The notes under the pieces are model-generated. The model saw only the letters and a program-made list of their open reading frames with translations, was not told the origin of the DNA and searched no databases. From Inhella proteolytica (GTDB taxonomy: Bacteria; Pseudomonadota; Gammaproteobacteria; Burkholderiales; Burkholderiaceae_C): DNA of 64,000 nt. Positions 44,413-52,390 of the stretch are shown here, piece by piece. The first letter of the stretch is position 1. Every line of letters begins with the position of its first letter. The DNA lies in NCBI RefSeq assembly GCF_016093275.1, contig NZ_JAEDAK010000003.1, positions 124,001 to 188,000 of the forward strand. The letters run 5' to 3'. A program made the position numbers and the translations under genes.

Positions 44413-45138
44413 TCAGCCAGCCGCCACACCATCCGGCGCGGCGGCGCGCTCGCGCAGCAACTCCTGCACCCCTTCCAGCGCCCGCCCCTCGTCCTCCGCC
44501 AGATCCAGCGCAAAGAACTCCGCATGCTGGCGCACCCACTCAAAAGGCTGATCCCACCAGGCCAGTTCCAGCAGGGCCGCGCGCAGCTTCTCGCCGAAGC
44601 GAAAGCCCATAAGCCGCGCCGGGTTGCCCTGGTAGATGCCGTAGGGCTCGGTCTGCAGGCCGGCGGGCACCAGGCTGCGGGCGCCGATGACGCTGCCGTT
44701 GGCGATCGTGACGCCACCGAGCAGCATGGCCTCGTCGCCGATCCAGAGGTCGTTCTGCAGCACGGTGTCGCCATGCTGGGGCGGACGCGGCACGCGCACG
44801 CCGCCGCCGCCAAACATGGACATCGCGGCCGAGCGGGTTTCGTGCTGGCCGTTGAGCAGGAAGCGCAGGCGCAGGCCGCCGCGCACATGGCGGCCGATCA
44901 ACAGGCTTTGCTGATTGCCGTCGTACTTGGCGATGGAGCCGGGGCCGAGGATGGAGTCGCGGCCGATCTGGAAGCGGCCCCAGGGCGCCTGGCTGATGTC
45001 CTCGTCGTGGTTGTTGCGGAACAGGCCCTTGGGGATGTGGCTGCTCAGCCCATCCTGGTAGCGCAGCACGGTGAAGTGGGCGGCGTCGGGGTGCTGCTCG
45101 TCGATGCCCAGGACGTTGGATTCGGTGAGGATCTGCAT
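44413..45138 (-). CDS. Hexapeptide-repeat (LbH) acyltransferase, CatB/VAT-like
   Basis: 241 residues. The left-handed beta-helix shows as 'DSILGPGSIAKY', 'SLLIGRHVRGGLRLRF', 'DLWIGDEAMLLGGVTIANGSVIGARSLVPAGLQTEPYGIYQGNPARLMGFRF', the typical C-terminal stretch of xenobiotic and polysaccharide O-acetyltransferases. 'YQGNPAR' is the family's closing motif. It lies 6 bp after a methyltransferase gene and is the last gene of the minus-strand run. An acetylating role on a glycan is more likely here than drug resistance. Confidence 0.85.
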   Translation of the reverse strand: MQILTESNVLGIDEQHPDAAHFTVLRYQDGLSSHIPKGLFRNNHDEDISQAPWGRFQIGRDSILGPGSIAKYDGNQQSLLIGRHVRGGLRLRFLLNGQHETRSAAMSMFGGGGVRVPRPPQHGDTVLQNDLWIGDEAMLLGGVTIANGSVIGARSLVPAGLQTEPYGIYQGNPARLMGFRFGEKLRAALLELAWWDQPFEWVRQHAEFFALDLAEDEGRALEGVQELLRERAAAPDGVAAG

Positions 45139-45144
45139 GGTCAG

Positions 45145-46215
45145 TCAGCCTGGTGATCGGAGAAGGTAGCCGTTGACCCATTCGTAGAGCTCGGGCCGGC
45201 CGCGCAGGGCTTCGAAGCGCGGCGCGAAGGGCGGCGCGGCGTCCAGCAGGCCGGCGGGCAGCTGCAGCTTCTGGCGCTTGTAGCAGGCAAAGCCGGCGCC
45301 CATGAACAGGGCTTCCATCTGCGAAGGGCGCAGGCCGTTGATGGCGTCGAGCACGCCGTCGAACAGGCATTGCAGCGGGTGCAGGCTGCGGTCGAAGTAA
45401 TGGCGGTGGTCGACGAAGTCCACGGTGTGGAAAGCCCAGCCGCCGGGCTTGAGCAGGCGGCGCTGCCAGGCCAGGGCGCCGGCCAGGTCGTCGATGTGCT
45501 CCAGCACGGAATTGCTGAACACCCAGTCCAGCTGCTGTTCGGGCAGGGCCGCGGGGCGCTGGAACAGGCTCACGCCGCCCAGGTCCACCCGCTCGGAGCG
45601 GCCCTGGTTCAACTCCTCGATGCGCTCGGCCAGGCGGTGCAGGTCCAGGCGCGCCAGCCGGGCCTTCAGCTCGGGGGCGGGCGGGCTGTCGGGGAAGCAG
45701 CGGAAGCGCTCGGGCTCCCGCGCCACGGCGCGCTGCAGCTCCAGCAGCGCAGCCTCGGCGAACTCGGGCTGCACGGCAAAGGGCTCGTAGGCCCAGGCCT
45801 CGCCCACGCCATTGGCGTGCAGCAGGGCGGCCGTGCTGAGGGGGTAGAACAGGCCGGCGCCCAAGTCCAGCACGCGCTGCTGGGCGCGCGCGGCGGCATC
45901 GAGCGCCAGGCCCTGGCTGTGGGCCGCCTGCAGCAGGGGCAGCAGCTGGCCGAGCACGGCCAGGGGTTCGCTGGGGGCCAGCTTGCCGCGCTGGCCGGCC
46001 TGCGCGTCCACCAAGAGCTTGGCCTGGGTGGCCAAGTCACCGTTGTCGGCCGCCCGGCCCACCGGCCGGCGGGCGGTGCGCCAGGCGGGCAGTTGCTCGG
46101 GCTGCAGCAGGCCGGCGCTCACCAGGGCCTGCAGGGCGGGCTCGGGGTCGGGCGCGAACAGCAGGTCCAACACCGGTGCGAGAGGCTGAGATTGCAGCGC
46201 GGGGTGCATGGGCAT
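45145..46215 (-). CDS. Class I SAM-dependent methyltransferase (large)
   Basis: 356 residues (ATGs at 46215 and 46209 both possible). The SAM loop 'RVLDLGAGLFYPLSTAALL' lies near residue 115. 'LDWVFSNSVLEHIDDLAGALAWQRRLLKPGGWAFHTVDFVDHRHYF' is the family's motif II/III region and includes the V-L-E-H-I of Methyltransf_11 proteins. The ~110-residue N-terminal extension is unassigned. It is upstream of the hexapeptide acyltransferase and downstream of the zinc-ribbon gene, so a role in modifying a glycan or lipid carrier intermediate is inferred. Confidence 0.8.
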   Translation of the reverse strand: MPMHPALQSQPLAPVLDLLFAPDPEPALQALVSAGLLQPEQLPAWRTARRPVGRAADNGDLATQAKLLVDAQAGQRGKLAPSEPLAVLGQLLPLLQAAHSQGLALDAAARAQQRVLDLGAGLFYPLSTAALLHANGVGEAWAYEPFAVQPEFAEAALLELQRAVAREPERFRCFPDSPPAPELKARLARLDLHRLAERIEELNQGRSERVDLGGVSLFQRPAALPEQQLDWVFSNSVLEHIDDLAGALAWQRRLLKPGGWAFHTVDFVDHRHYFDRSLHPLQCLFDGVLDAINGLRPSQMEALFMGAGFACYKRQKLQLPAGLLDAAPPFAPRFEALRGRPELYEWVNGYLLRSPG

Positions 46216-46297
46216 GGCTTTAGCCTAGCTTCACAGTTTGGCCAAGTTCGGGGCGAACCAAGCTCGCTTCTTTTCGGCAGTTCCGGGGCGAGCCCGA

Positions 46298-46717
46298 TCA
46301 AGCCGCCAGCCATGCATGGACTTCATCCGCCTTGCCTTGCTGCAGCAGAAGCCAAAGTCGAAGCGCTTGTTCATGATTGACGCCGACGCGCTGAATCCTC
46401 GGCCGTCCTGGCTGTGAAAGCGTTACGACGCCCTTTTCATCCACGATGACCGTGCAGTCCTTTTCATCCGTGAGCCATGTGTCCGGATGCTCTTCATCGG
46501 GAACCGACAGCTCTACAAGGGCGGCCTTCATTTCTTCGAGGCTCGGATTGGTGGGACCACCGCCCCAACGAGTCTCCAGATAGGTATCTACCGCCGCCGC
46601 TGCGCCTCTCTTCCGTGGAGGAGGCGCCGGTGGCGGTGGTGCCGTGCAGTACGGGCAGAACTCTTGCGAAGCGGGTCTTGCCTTTCCGCAGGCCCTGCAA
46701 ACTTTCGAGCTGACCAT
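46298..46717 (-). CDS. Small zinc-ribbon protein of unknown function
   Basis: 139 residues from the ATG at 46717, which has GAGGG upstream. An N-terminal ribbon 'VCRACGKARPASQEFCPYC' (C-x2-C...C-x2-C) is followed by a Pro-rich linker and a ~90-residue domain with 'VDTYLETRWGGGPTNPSLEEMKAALVEL', 'DEKDCTVIVDEKGVVTLSQ' and 'ALRLWLLLQQGKADEVHAWLA'. The second part is not recognised; its hydrophilic beta-alpha pattern recalls small immunity or adaptor proteins. It lies 8 bp after the 1120-residue fusion protein. Confidence 0.6.
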   Translation of the reverse strand: MVSSKVCRACGKARPASQEFCPYCTAPPPPAPPPRKRGAAAAVDTYLETRWGGGPTNPSLEEMKAALVELSVPDEEHPDTWLTDEKDCTVIVDEKGVVTLSQPGRPRIQRVGVNHEQALRLWLLLQQGKADEVHAWLAA

Positions 46718-46725
46718 TTGAACCC

Positions 46726-49700
46726 TCAGCCCTGCACGTAGCGCTGCTGACTGAATCCCTCCCGCGCAAAGCACAGGATCGGCTGGCGGTATTTACCCAG
46801 CGGCAAGGTGGCCAGGGCCTGCAGGGTCCAGCCGGCGCGCAGCGCGGGTTCGGGGTCTTCGGCCAGGTAGGCGGGGTCGGGGTAGACGATGCCGGCGTAC
46901 TTCAGGCCGCTGATCTGTTCCATGGCCTGGATGCGCTGCACGCCGTAGATGCGGTGGGCGTTGAAGTGCGTCAGGTCCTGGCCGGTGGGCACGGCGGCGG
47001 TGCACAGGCCGGTGGGCTTCATGCACTGGGCCATCAGCTGGAAGGTGAACAGATCGCCCAGCGGCGTCAGGCGGTCGCCGTAGCGGCCCAGGCCGCTGTG
47101 CTCGATGCTGCTGTAGCTGAGGATGAGGTCGTAGCGCTCGCGGTGGGCGTCGAGATCACCGATGAACTGGTCCCAGGTCAGGGTGCGCAGATTCGCCTGC
47201 GGCGGCTCGGTCCAGTGGATGGGGCGGTACTCCACCGTGGTGATCTCGGCCGCGCCGCCGAGCGCGCAGAGCAGCTCGATCCAGAAGGTCTCGGAGCCGA
47301 TCACCAGCACCTTGCGGCCGGCGATGTAGCCGCGCATGGTGGCCATCTGGCTCCAGGCCTCCGGGTAGGGGCAGATGCGCTTGAAGATCTCGCGCGGGAA
47401 GTTGGCGAAGGGGATGGCGGCGAGCTGGTTGAACACCGCGCCGTCCCACTTCAGCTCGGGCTGGCCGCTGTAGCTGTTCATGAACAGGCGTTCCATCAGC
47501 GGGATGCGGTAGCCCAGGCTCTCCCAGTAGAAGAAGTCGGGCGGCAGCTGCTCGGGGGTGAGCGGGCCGGCGGGGCCGTTGTCGGTGTCCAGCGGGTAGG
47601 CGGCACCACCGCGCGGCATCAGGGCGCGCACGCGGGCTTCGAACTGCTGCTTGGCGGCGGCCAGGGCCGGGGGTTCTGCCTTGGCCGCTGGTGCCGCGGC
47701 CAGCGCCGGCGGTTCACTGCCTGCGGGCCATTGGTCTTGCGGCGCGGGCAGGCCCTGCAGCACGCCGTGCAGGTGGCGGGCGATTTCCGAGAAGGTGGAG
47801 CCGGGGTGGAAGACCACCAGCTGCACGCTGGCCAGCAGGTAGATGTCGACCAGCGCGTCGATGCCGTGCTCGCGCGTGATGGTGTAGCTGTCGGGGTCGC
47901 TCCAACTGGTCTTGCCCTCCTGCAGCTGCAGGTGCAGGCGGTCGGGCCGGCTTTTCAGGCGCGCGCCGTAGCGTTGGCGCAGGCCGGCCTCGAGTTCGGC
48001 GTCTTCGGTGGAAAGGAAGAACTCACCCTGCGGGATGCGCTCGTCGATCAACGCGCTGTAGGTGGCCAGGGCCTCCTTCATGTTGAAGTCGGTGCCGCGG
48101 GCGTGCACGGCCGGGGTGCTGGGGCTCAGGCCCAGGCCGGCCACGGTGCCGAGCACCTTGTCGCGCACGGCGGGGTGCGGCTGCAGGCGGCGCAGGGCCT
48201 CGATGCTGGCCTGCTTGGGCAGGCCCAGCAGGTAGTTGTTGTCATAGACGATGACGACATCGGCCGCTTCGTCCAGGCGCAGGGCCTGGGCATGCTCGAG
48301 GCGCGCGCCGCGCTGGGCCAGGCCCAGCAGCTGCGGGCGCTCGTGGCGGCTGGCCTCGCGCTCCACGCCGTGGCCGGGGCCCTTCTCGGTGAAGAGCGCG
48401 GTGCGGGCGGGGTCGAGCGCGGCGATCTCGGCCAGGCTGATCGCTTCGATCGGCGTGGTGAAGAGGTCGCTCCAGGGTGTCAGGCAGCCGTTGGGGGTGA
48501 TGTCGTCCCAATAGACCTTGAGCTTGCGGCCGGTGGCCTGGCAGTAGGCCAGGGCCGAGGCCAGCGGGCGCAGGCGGTTGCCCATGCCGCTGGTGCAGTA
48601 GGCGATGTAGAGCTTTTCGGTGGCGGGCATGGGGGCGACGGAGGATGGAGCGGGGGCTGGCGCGGGTGCCGCCTTCGGAAGCTTGGGGTCGTGCAGCCAG
48701 TTCAGGGCCAGCAGGGTGTTGGGCAGCGGGGCGTCCAGCTCATCATGCTGGCTGGGGTGGGCGGCCACCAGGGTGTGGGCCTGCAGGGCCTGGCCGAGTT
48801 GGCTTTCGAGTGCGTGCAGGCCGGCGGCATCCGCGCTGGAGGCCAGGGCCATCAGAAGCAGGCCCTGGGTGGGGTTCAGCCCTTCCTGCACGAAGCGCAG
48901 CGCCGCGCCGGCCAGCGGGCCGGGGCAGCCGAGCACGAGCACGAGGTCGAAGCGGCCGGCGTCCGGGTGCAGCTTGGCGCGGCCGCTGGCGAGGTCGGCG
49001 GCGGTGATGTCGCAGCGCGTGCCCTCCCAGGCGCCCAGGAAGCCGGCCAGCACGCGCACGGCAGCGTCCAGTTCCTCGGGCAGGTAGCGGGCGGGCAGCT
49101 TGGGGTCGTCCACCCGCACCGGCATCACCAGCAGGCGGCCGCCCTGCTTGCGCAGCGGCTCCAGCAAATCATCCAGCGGCTGGGCCAGCTGGCGGCGCGG
49201 CGCCACCTGGCTGCCCAGGCTGGCGCCGTAGCGGTAGCTCAGCCACTCCAGGATCTGCAGGCGGCGGGCGTGCTGGCGGCCGTCGTGCCGGCCCTTCTCT
49301 TGGAAGTGGCGGCGTGGGTCGCGCTGGGCGGCTTCGTCGTGCCGGTAGCGCCAGCGGTAGCGGGTGGCGTCGAAATTGGCCAGCACGCGCGTGGGGGCGA
49401 TGTTGGGTGTGTTGTGCAGCCAGGGGCAGTCGTTCTTCAGGCCGGGCCAATAGTCCACCGGCTGCGGGGTGAGCACGCGCGCCAGGTCAAAGCTCATCTG
49501 ATCGCGCTTGCCGTAGAGCAGGAACTGCTCCCACCAGATCTGCCCGAAGCGGCGCAGCTGCGCGTGGCCGTGGTTGGCGCGCAGGATCAGGGTGCAGGTG
49601 GAGAGGCCCTGCACCTGCTCCAGCCAGCCCTTGGCGCGGTAGAAGTCCAGCTGCTCGGCCAGGCGATCGACGCGCTCGTAGCCCAGCTGCACGATGGCCT

Positions 49701-50088
49701 CGGCCTCGGTCAGCAGGTCGTCGCGGTTCGAGTGGCGGAAGCAGCGCAGCAGCGCTTCGCTGGCTGCCGGATCGTGCGCGCCAAACAGGTCGGCCTGCGT
49801 GGGCAGGCGCGAAAAGCGCACGATGTTGTCGATGTACAGGCTGTGCGCCCACTCCCCCAGGTACTCGTGCGGCAGCATCTTGGGTCGGCGCGAGCTGCGT
49901 TCGGGCGGCAGCGGTTCCTGCAGCAGGCGCATCTGCCAGCGCGGGCTGCGCAGCGCGGGGTCGTCGGTGAAGCAGACCCAGTCAAATTCCAGATCGGACT
50001 GCAGGGCCGCACCCGAAAGACCTTCGAGCGGGTCGCCCAGCGGCTCCTTGGAGCCGGTGAGCACGGTGTAGACGACGATGCGGGGCAT
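46726..50088 (-). CDS. Three-domain glycan enzyme: DUF616-type glycosyltransferase, NodZ-like fucosyltransferase, DUF268
   Basis: 1120 residues. Residues about 1-280 match DUF616 glycosyltransferases ('IVVYTVLTGSKEPLGDP', 'DWVCFTDDP', 'RRPKMLPHEYLGEWAHSLYIDNIV'). A poorly defined 300-490 region follows. About 495-770 resembles the NodZ/alpha-1,6-fucosyltransferase fold ('YCTSGMGNRLRPLASALAYC', 'VHARGTDF', 'DIYLLASVQLVVFHPGSTFSEIA'). About 880-1115 is DUF268 ('SYSSIEHSGLGRYGDRLTPLGDL', 'FNAHRIYG'), a methyltransferase-like group. A NodZ-like domain would use GDP-L-fucose, which fits the gmd operon. The gene begins 9 bp after the TolC gene. Confidence 0.75.
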   Translation of the reverse strand: MPRIVVYTVLTGSKEPLGDPLEGLSGAALQSDLEFDWVCFTDDPALRSPRWQMRLLQEPLPPERSSRRPKMLPHEYLGEWAHSLYIDNIVRFSRLPTQADLFGAHDPAASEALLRCFRHSNRDDLLTEAEAIVQLGYERVDRLAEQLDFYRAKGWLEQVQGLSTCTLILRANHGHAQLRRFGQIWWEQFLLYGKRDQMSFDLARVLTPQPVDYWPGLKNDCPWLHNTPNIAPTRVLANFDATRYRWRYRHDEAAQRDPRRHFQEKGRHDGRQHARRLQILEWLSYRYGASLGSQVAPRRQLAQPLDDLLEPLRKQGGRLLVMPVRVDDPKLPARYLPEELDAAVRVLAGFLGAWEGTRCDITAADLASGRAKLHPDAGRFDLVLVLGCPGPLAGAALRFVQEGLNPTQGLLLMALASSADAAGLHALESQLGQALQAHTLVAAHPSQHDELDAPLPNTLLALNWLHDPKLPKAAPAPAPAPSSVAPMPATEKLYIAYCTSGMGNRLRPLASALAYCQATGRKLKVYWDDITPNGCLTPWSDLFTTPIEAISLAEIAALDPARTALFTEKGPGHGVEREASRHERPQLLGLAQRGARLEHAQALRLDEAADVVIVYDNNYLLGLPKQASIEALRRLQPHPAVRDKVLGTVAGLGLSPSTPAVHARGTDFNMKEALATYSALIDERIPQGEFFLSTEDAELEAGLRQRYGARLKSRPDRLHLQLQEGKTSWSDPDSYTITREHGIDALVDIYLLASVQLVVFHPGSTFSEIARHLHGVLQGLPAPQDQWPAGSEPPALAAAPAAKAEPPALAAAKQQFEARVRALMPRGGAAYPLDTDNGPAGPLTPEQLPPDFFYWESLGYRIPLMERLFMNSYSGQPELKWDGAVFNQLAAIPFANFPREIFKRICPYPEAWSQMATMRGYIAGRKVLVIGSETFWIELLCALGGAAEITTVEYRPIHWTEPPQANLRTLTWDQFIGDLDAHRERYDLILSYSSIEHSGLGRYGDRLTPLGDLFTFQLMAQCMKPTGLCTAAVPTGQDLTHFNAHRIYGVQRIQAMEQISGLKYAGIVYPDPAYLAEDPEPALRAGWTLQALATLPLGKYRQPILCFAREGFSQQRYVQG

Positions 50089-50097
50089 CGGCCGAGA

Positions 50098-51519
50098 CTA
50101 CCGCAGCAGTTCCAGGACGCCCTTCCCCATCGACCCCATCATGGCCACGGCCTGCTGGGCGTCGTAGAGCGCGTTCACCTGCGCCACGCGCAGGCTGTAG
50201 TAGTCGGCCTCGGCGCCCATCACGTCAAACAGCGAACGCCGGCCCAGTTGCTGCCACTGCTGCAAGGTGGCGCCGCGCAGCTGCTGGCTGGCGCGCAGCA
50301 GCTCGGCGATGCGGCGCGCGCGGTCCAGGGAGTTCTGCGCCGCATCGTGTACCTCGGTCAGGCGCCAGTGCTTGGCTTCCAGCGTTTCGTCGCGCTGCAG
50401 ATTGGCGGCCTCGGCGCGGCGGCGGGCGGCGTCGCGCTGCGGGGCATCGGTGGCGCGGAACAGCGGAATGCTCACCTGCACGCCGGCGGTGTATTCGCGG
50501 TTGTCGCCATTGCCGCGCGCCAGATTGGCGTTGGCCAGCCAGCTGACCTGGGGCTTTTGGCCGGCGCTCACCGAATCGGCCAGGCGCTGCGCGGCCAGGG
50601 CCTGGGCATTGGCCTGAGTGACCTCGGAGGAAGCCAGCAGCTCCTTCTGCATCTGGCCCAGATCGGGCAGACGCGCCAGCACGGCCGAGAGGCTGGCCAC
50701 CGGCGGCAGCGGGTCGCCCAGCAGGCGGCGCAGCCGGGTCTCGACACCGCGCAGCTGGTCCTGCGTGGCCACCAGGGCCAGCTCGGCCAGTTGCTGCTGC
50801 TTCTGGGCCTGCACCAGCTCGCTGGCGCGGCCGCGGTCCAGTTCGGTGATGGTTTCCAGCGCCTCCACCAGGCAGGCCATCTTGCGGATGTACTGGCCGT
50901 AGACCTGCAGCTGCAGCGTGAAGCGGCTGCGCTCCAGGCTGAGCGAGACGGCTTGCAGCGCGATCTGCTCGGCCTGACCCTGGCGCGCGGCCTGGGCGGC
51001 CTCGGCCAGTTGGCGGCGCCATTCCACCAGCTGCTTGCGCTGGCCCCAGTCCCACACCGGCCCGGCCGCCTGCAGGGCCACGCGAGCTTCGGCACCATCA
51101 GGCTGGCGCACGCTGCGCACCGTGCTGGCCACGCCGAATCCGGACAGGCTCAGCTGCACCTGTGGCAGCCCGGCCAACTCGGCCTCGCGCAGTTCGTCGG
51201 CGGCACTTTGGGCCAGCAATTGCGATACGCCCACCTGGCGGCTGCGCTGCATGGCGGTTTCCGCCACCTGCACCAGGTAGGCGCGCGGGTCGGTCTGCGC
51301 CATGGCCGTGTCGGCCGCGGCGGCGGGCTCGCGCTTCAGGCGCAGCTGGTCGTCATCGCCACAGCGGGTGGCCGGCATGGCCGGCTCGGCCACGGCCGCA
51401 GCCGGGGCCTTGGCGCGCACCGGCGCCTTGGCCTTGGGCCGAGCGGCCTGCAGCGGCGCCGCGCTCAACGCCAGGGCCAGCAGCAAGCAAAGGGATCGGG
51501 CAGTGGGCGTGGCAGGCAT
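50098..51519 (-). CDS. TolC-family outer membrane efflux/secretion protein
   Basis: 473 residues with a signal peptide ending 'SAAPLQAAR', then a ~45-residue Ala/Lys/Pro-rich segment and two repeats of the long coiled-coil TolC pattern ('LREAELAGLPQVQLSLSGFG', 'VQVSIPLFRATDAPQRDAARRRAEAANLQRDETLEAKHWRL', 'LFDVMGAEADYYSLRVAQVNALYDAQQAVAMM'). It is the outer-membrane channel expected for the ABC-HlyD exporter encoded at 58021-61636, although it is about 6.5 kb away and linked instead to glycan genes and a papain-like protease gene. Confidence 0.9.
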   Translation of the reverse strand: MPATPTARSLCLLLALALSAAPLQAARPKAKAPVRAKAPAAAVAEPAMPATRCGDDDQLRLKREPAAAADTAMAQTDPRAYLVQVAETAMQRSRQVGVSQLLAQSAADELREAELAGLPQVQLSLSGFGVASTVRSVRQPDGAEARVALQAAGPVWDWGQRKQLVEWRRQLAEAAQAARQGQAEQIALQAVSLSLERSRFTLQLQVYGQYIRKMACLVEALETITELDRGRASELVQAQKQQQLAELALVATQDQLRGVETRLRRLLGDPLPPVASLSAVLARLPDLGQMQKELLASSEVTQANAQALAAQRLADSVSAGQKPQVSWLANANLARGNGDNREYTAGVQVSIPLFRATDAPQRDAARRRAEAANLQRDETLEAKHWRLTEVHDAAQNSLDRARRIAELLRASQQLRGATLQQWQQLGRRSLFDVMGAEADYYSLRVAQVNALYDAQQAVAMMGSMGKGVLELLR

Positions 51520-51621
51520 GGGGATGCAGCGGCTGCTGAACTCGCAGGAACACAGGCGGCATCACACCAGAGGCCCGGCTGGGGCTTGAGGAGGAAAAGC
51601 GGGGTTTTGGGCGGCTTGATG

Positions 51622-52101
51622 TCAGTCGCACCAATGCTGGCAGGCAAAGGCAACCGGGTTCAGCCGGTTCGAGAACCAGCTGATGGGCCACCAGTCATCC
51701 TTCGGGTTGCTGATGTTCATGCCGGTCTGCGGATCGTTGATCAGGACCTCCGCGTCGTTGCCGGAACCGCGCACGCCGCGAAGCACCACGATGTGCTTGT
51801 GGCCCTTGGCGTAGGTGCCCGATACCCAAATGGGCCCATAGCTTTGCAGCTTGCCCTCGATGGCGTCGGCGTCCCGAAAGCCCGTGTAGGTGCTGGACAT
51901 CAGGCCCAGCGCCGTGCGGCAGGCCAGGAACTGCGAATCGAGGATGCCGTCCCGCCGCATGATCTGGTGGTTGGGCAAGCTCTCGGCCATTTCCTGCGGC
52001 CGGCCCTTCCAGGCCAGCAGCATCTTGTAGGCGGCCAGCCAGCAGGTCTCGTAGGTCTTCTGGGGGATATAGGGAACGTTGGGAACGATGTAGTCACTCA
52101 T
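51622..52101 (-). CDS. Papain-like cysteine protease (C39/AvrRpt2-like), small
   Basis: 159 residues from the ATG at 52101 (GGAG upstream). The nucleophile region 'VPYIPQKTYETCWLAAYKMLLAW' gives the Q...C-W oxyanion/Cys pair. 'GHKHIVVLRGVRGSG' supplies the catalytic His and 'VLINDPQTG' the Asn/Asp. This order is that of papain-like C39_2/AvrRpt2 proteins. There is no signal peptide. It lies 102 bp upstream of tolC on the same strand. It might process a secreted substrate or be an effector itself; which one is open. Confidence 0.8.
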   Translation of the reverse strand: MSDYIVPNVPYIPQKTYETCWLAAYKMLLAWKGRPQEMAESLPNHQIMRRDGILDSQFLACRTALGLMSSTYTGFRDADAIEGKLQSYGPIWVSGTYAKGHKHIVVLRGVRGSGNDAEVLINDPQTGMNISNPKDDWWPISWFSNRLNPVAFACQHWCD

Positions 52102-52295
52102 GGGTGTCTCCAGGCTGGTCAAGGGGCCGAGGGCCATTCGGTCCGCCAAGCCCCATCAACCTGGGCCCGACGCACCCACGTTCGGGCTTGAAGCCCGACG
52201 CAGGCGGGAAACATCTTGATGCACCCGCGCAGCCATCCATCACCGGGCGTTGCGCCCACCCCCGCTTGAGGGGCGCCAGGCGATACGGAAGCATG

Positions 52296-52351
52296 CGTAG
52301 TTTCACTACGTTTCCAAGGGAATGCACGCTCGAAAAATGTAGTTTTGCTAC
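52296..52351. promoter_or_regulatory. Two operator-like palindromes upstream of the pullulanase gene
   Basis: CGTAGT-TTC-ACTACG (52296-52310) is a perfect dyad. A second, weaker copy GTAG-TTTTG-CTAC lies at 52339-52351, so the GTAG...CTAC cores are 42 bp apart, about four helical turns. They are in the 289-bp gap before the pullulanase gene. Paired dyads of this sort suit a LacI-type repressor of starch or maltose genes. No such regulator is encoded in the window. Confidence 0.5.
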
Positions 52352-52390
52352 TTATCCTGCCGCTCGATTCAGCATCGACCGGAGACCAAG

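Noticed and set aside
46954-52191. Very long plus-strand open frame (1745 codons) opposite the 1120-residue fusion, tolC and the protease gene
   Set aside because: It spans three real genes on the other strand and gives low-complexity Gly/Ala/Gln-rich protein, as expected from ~70% GC DNA.
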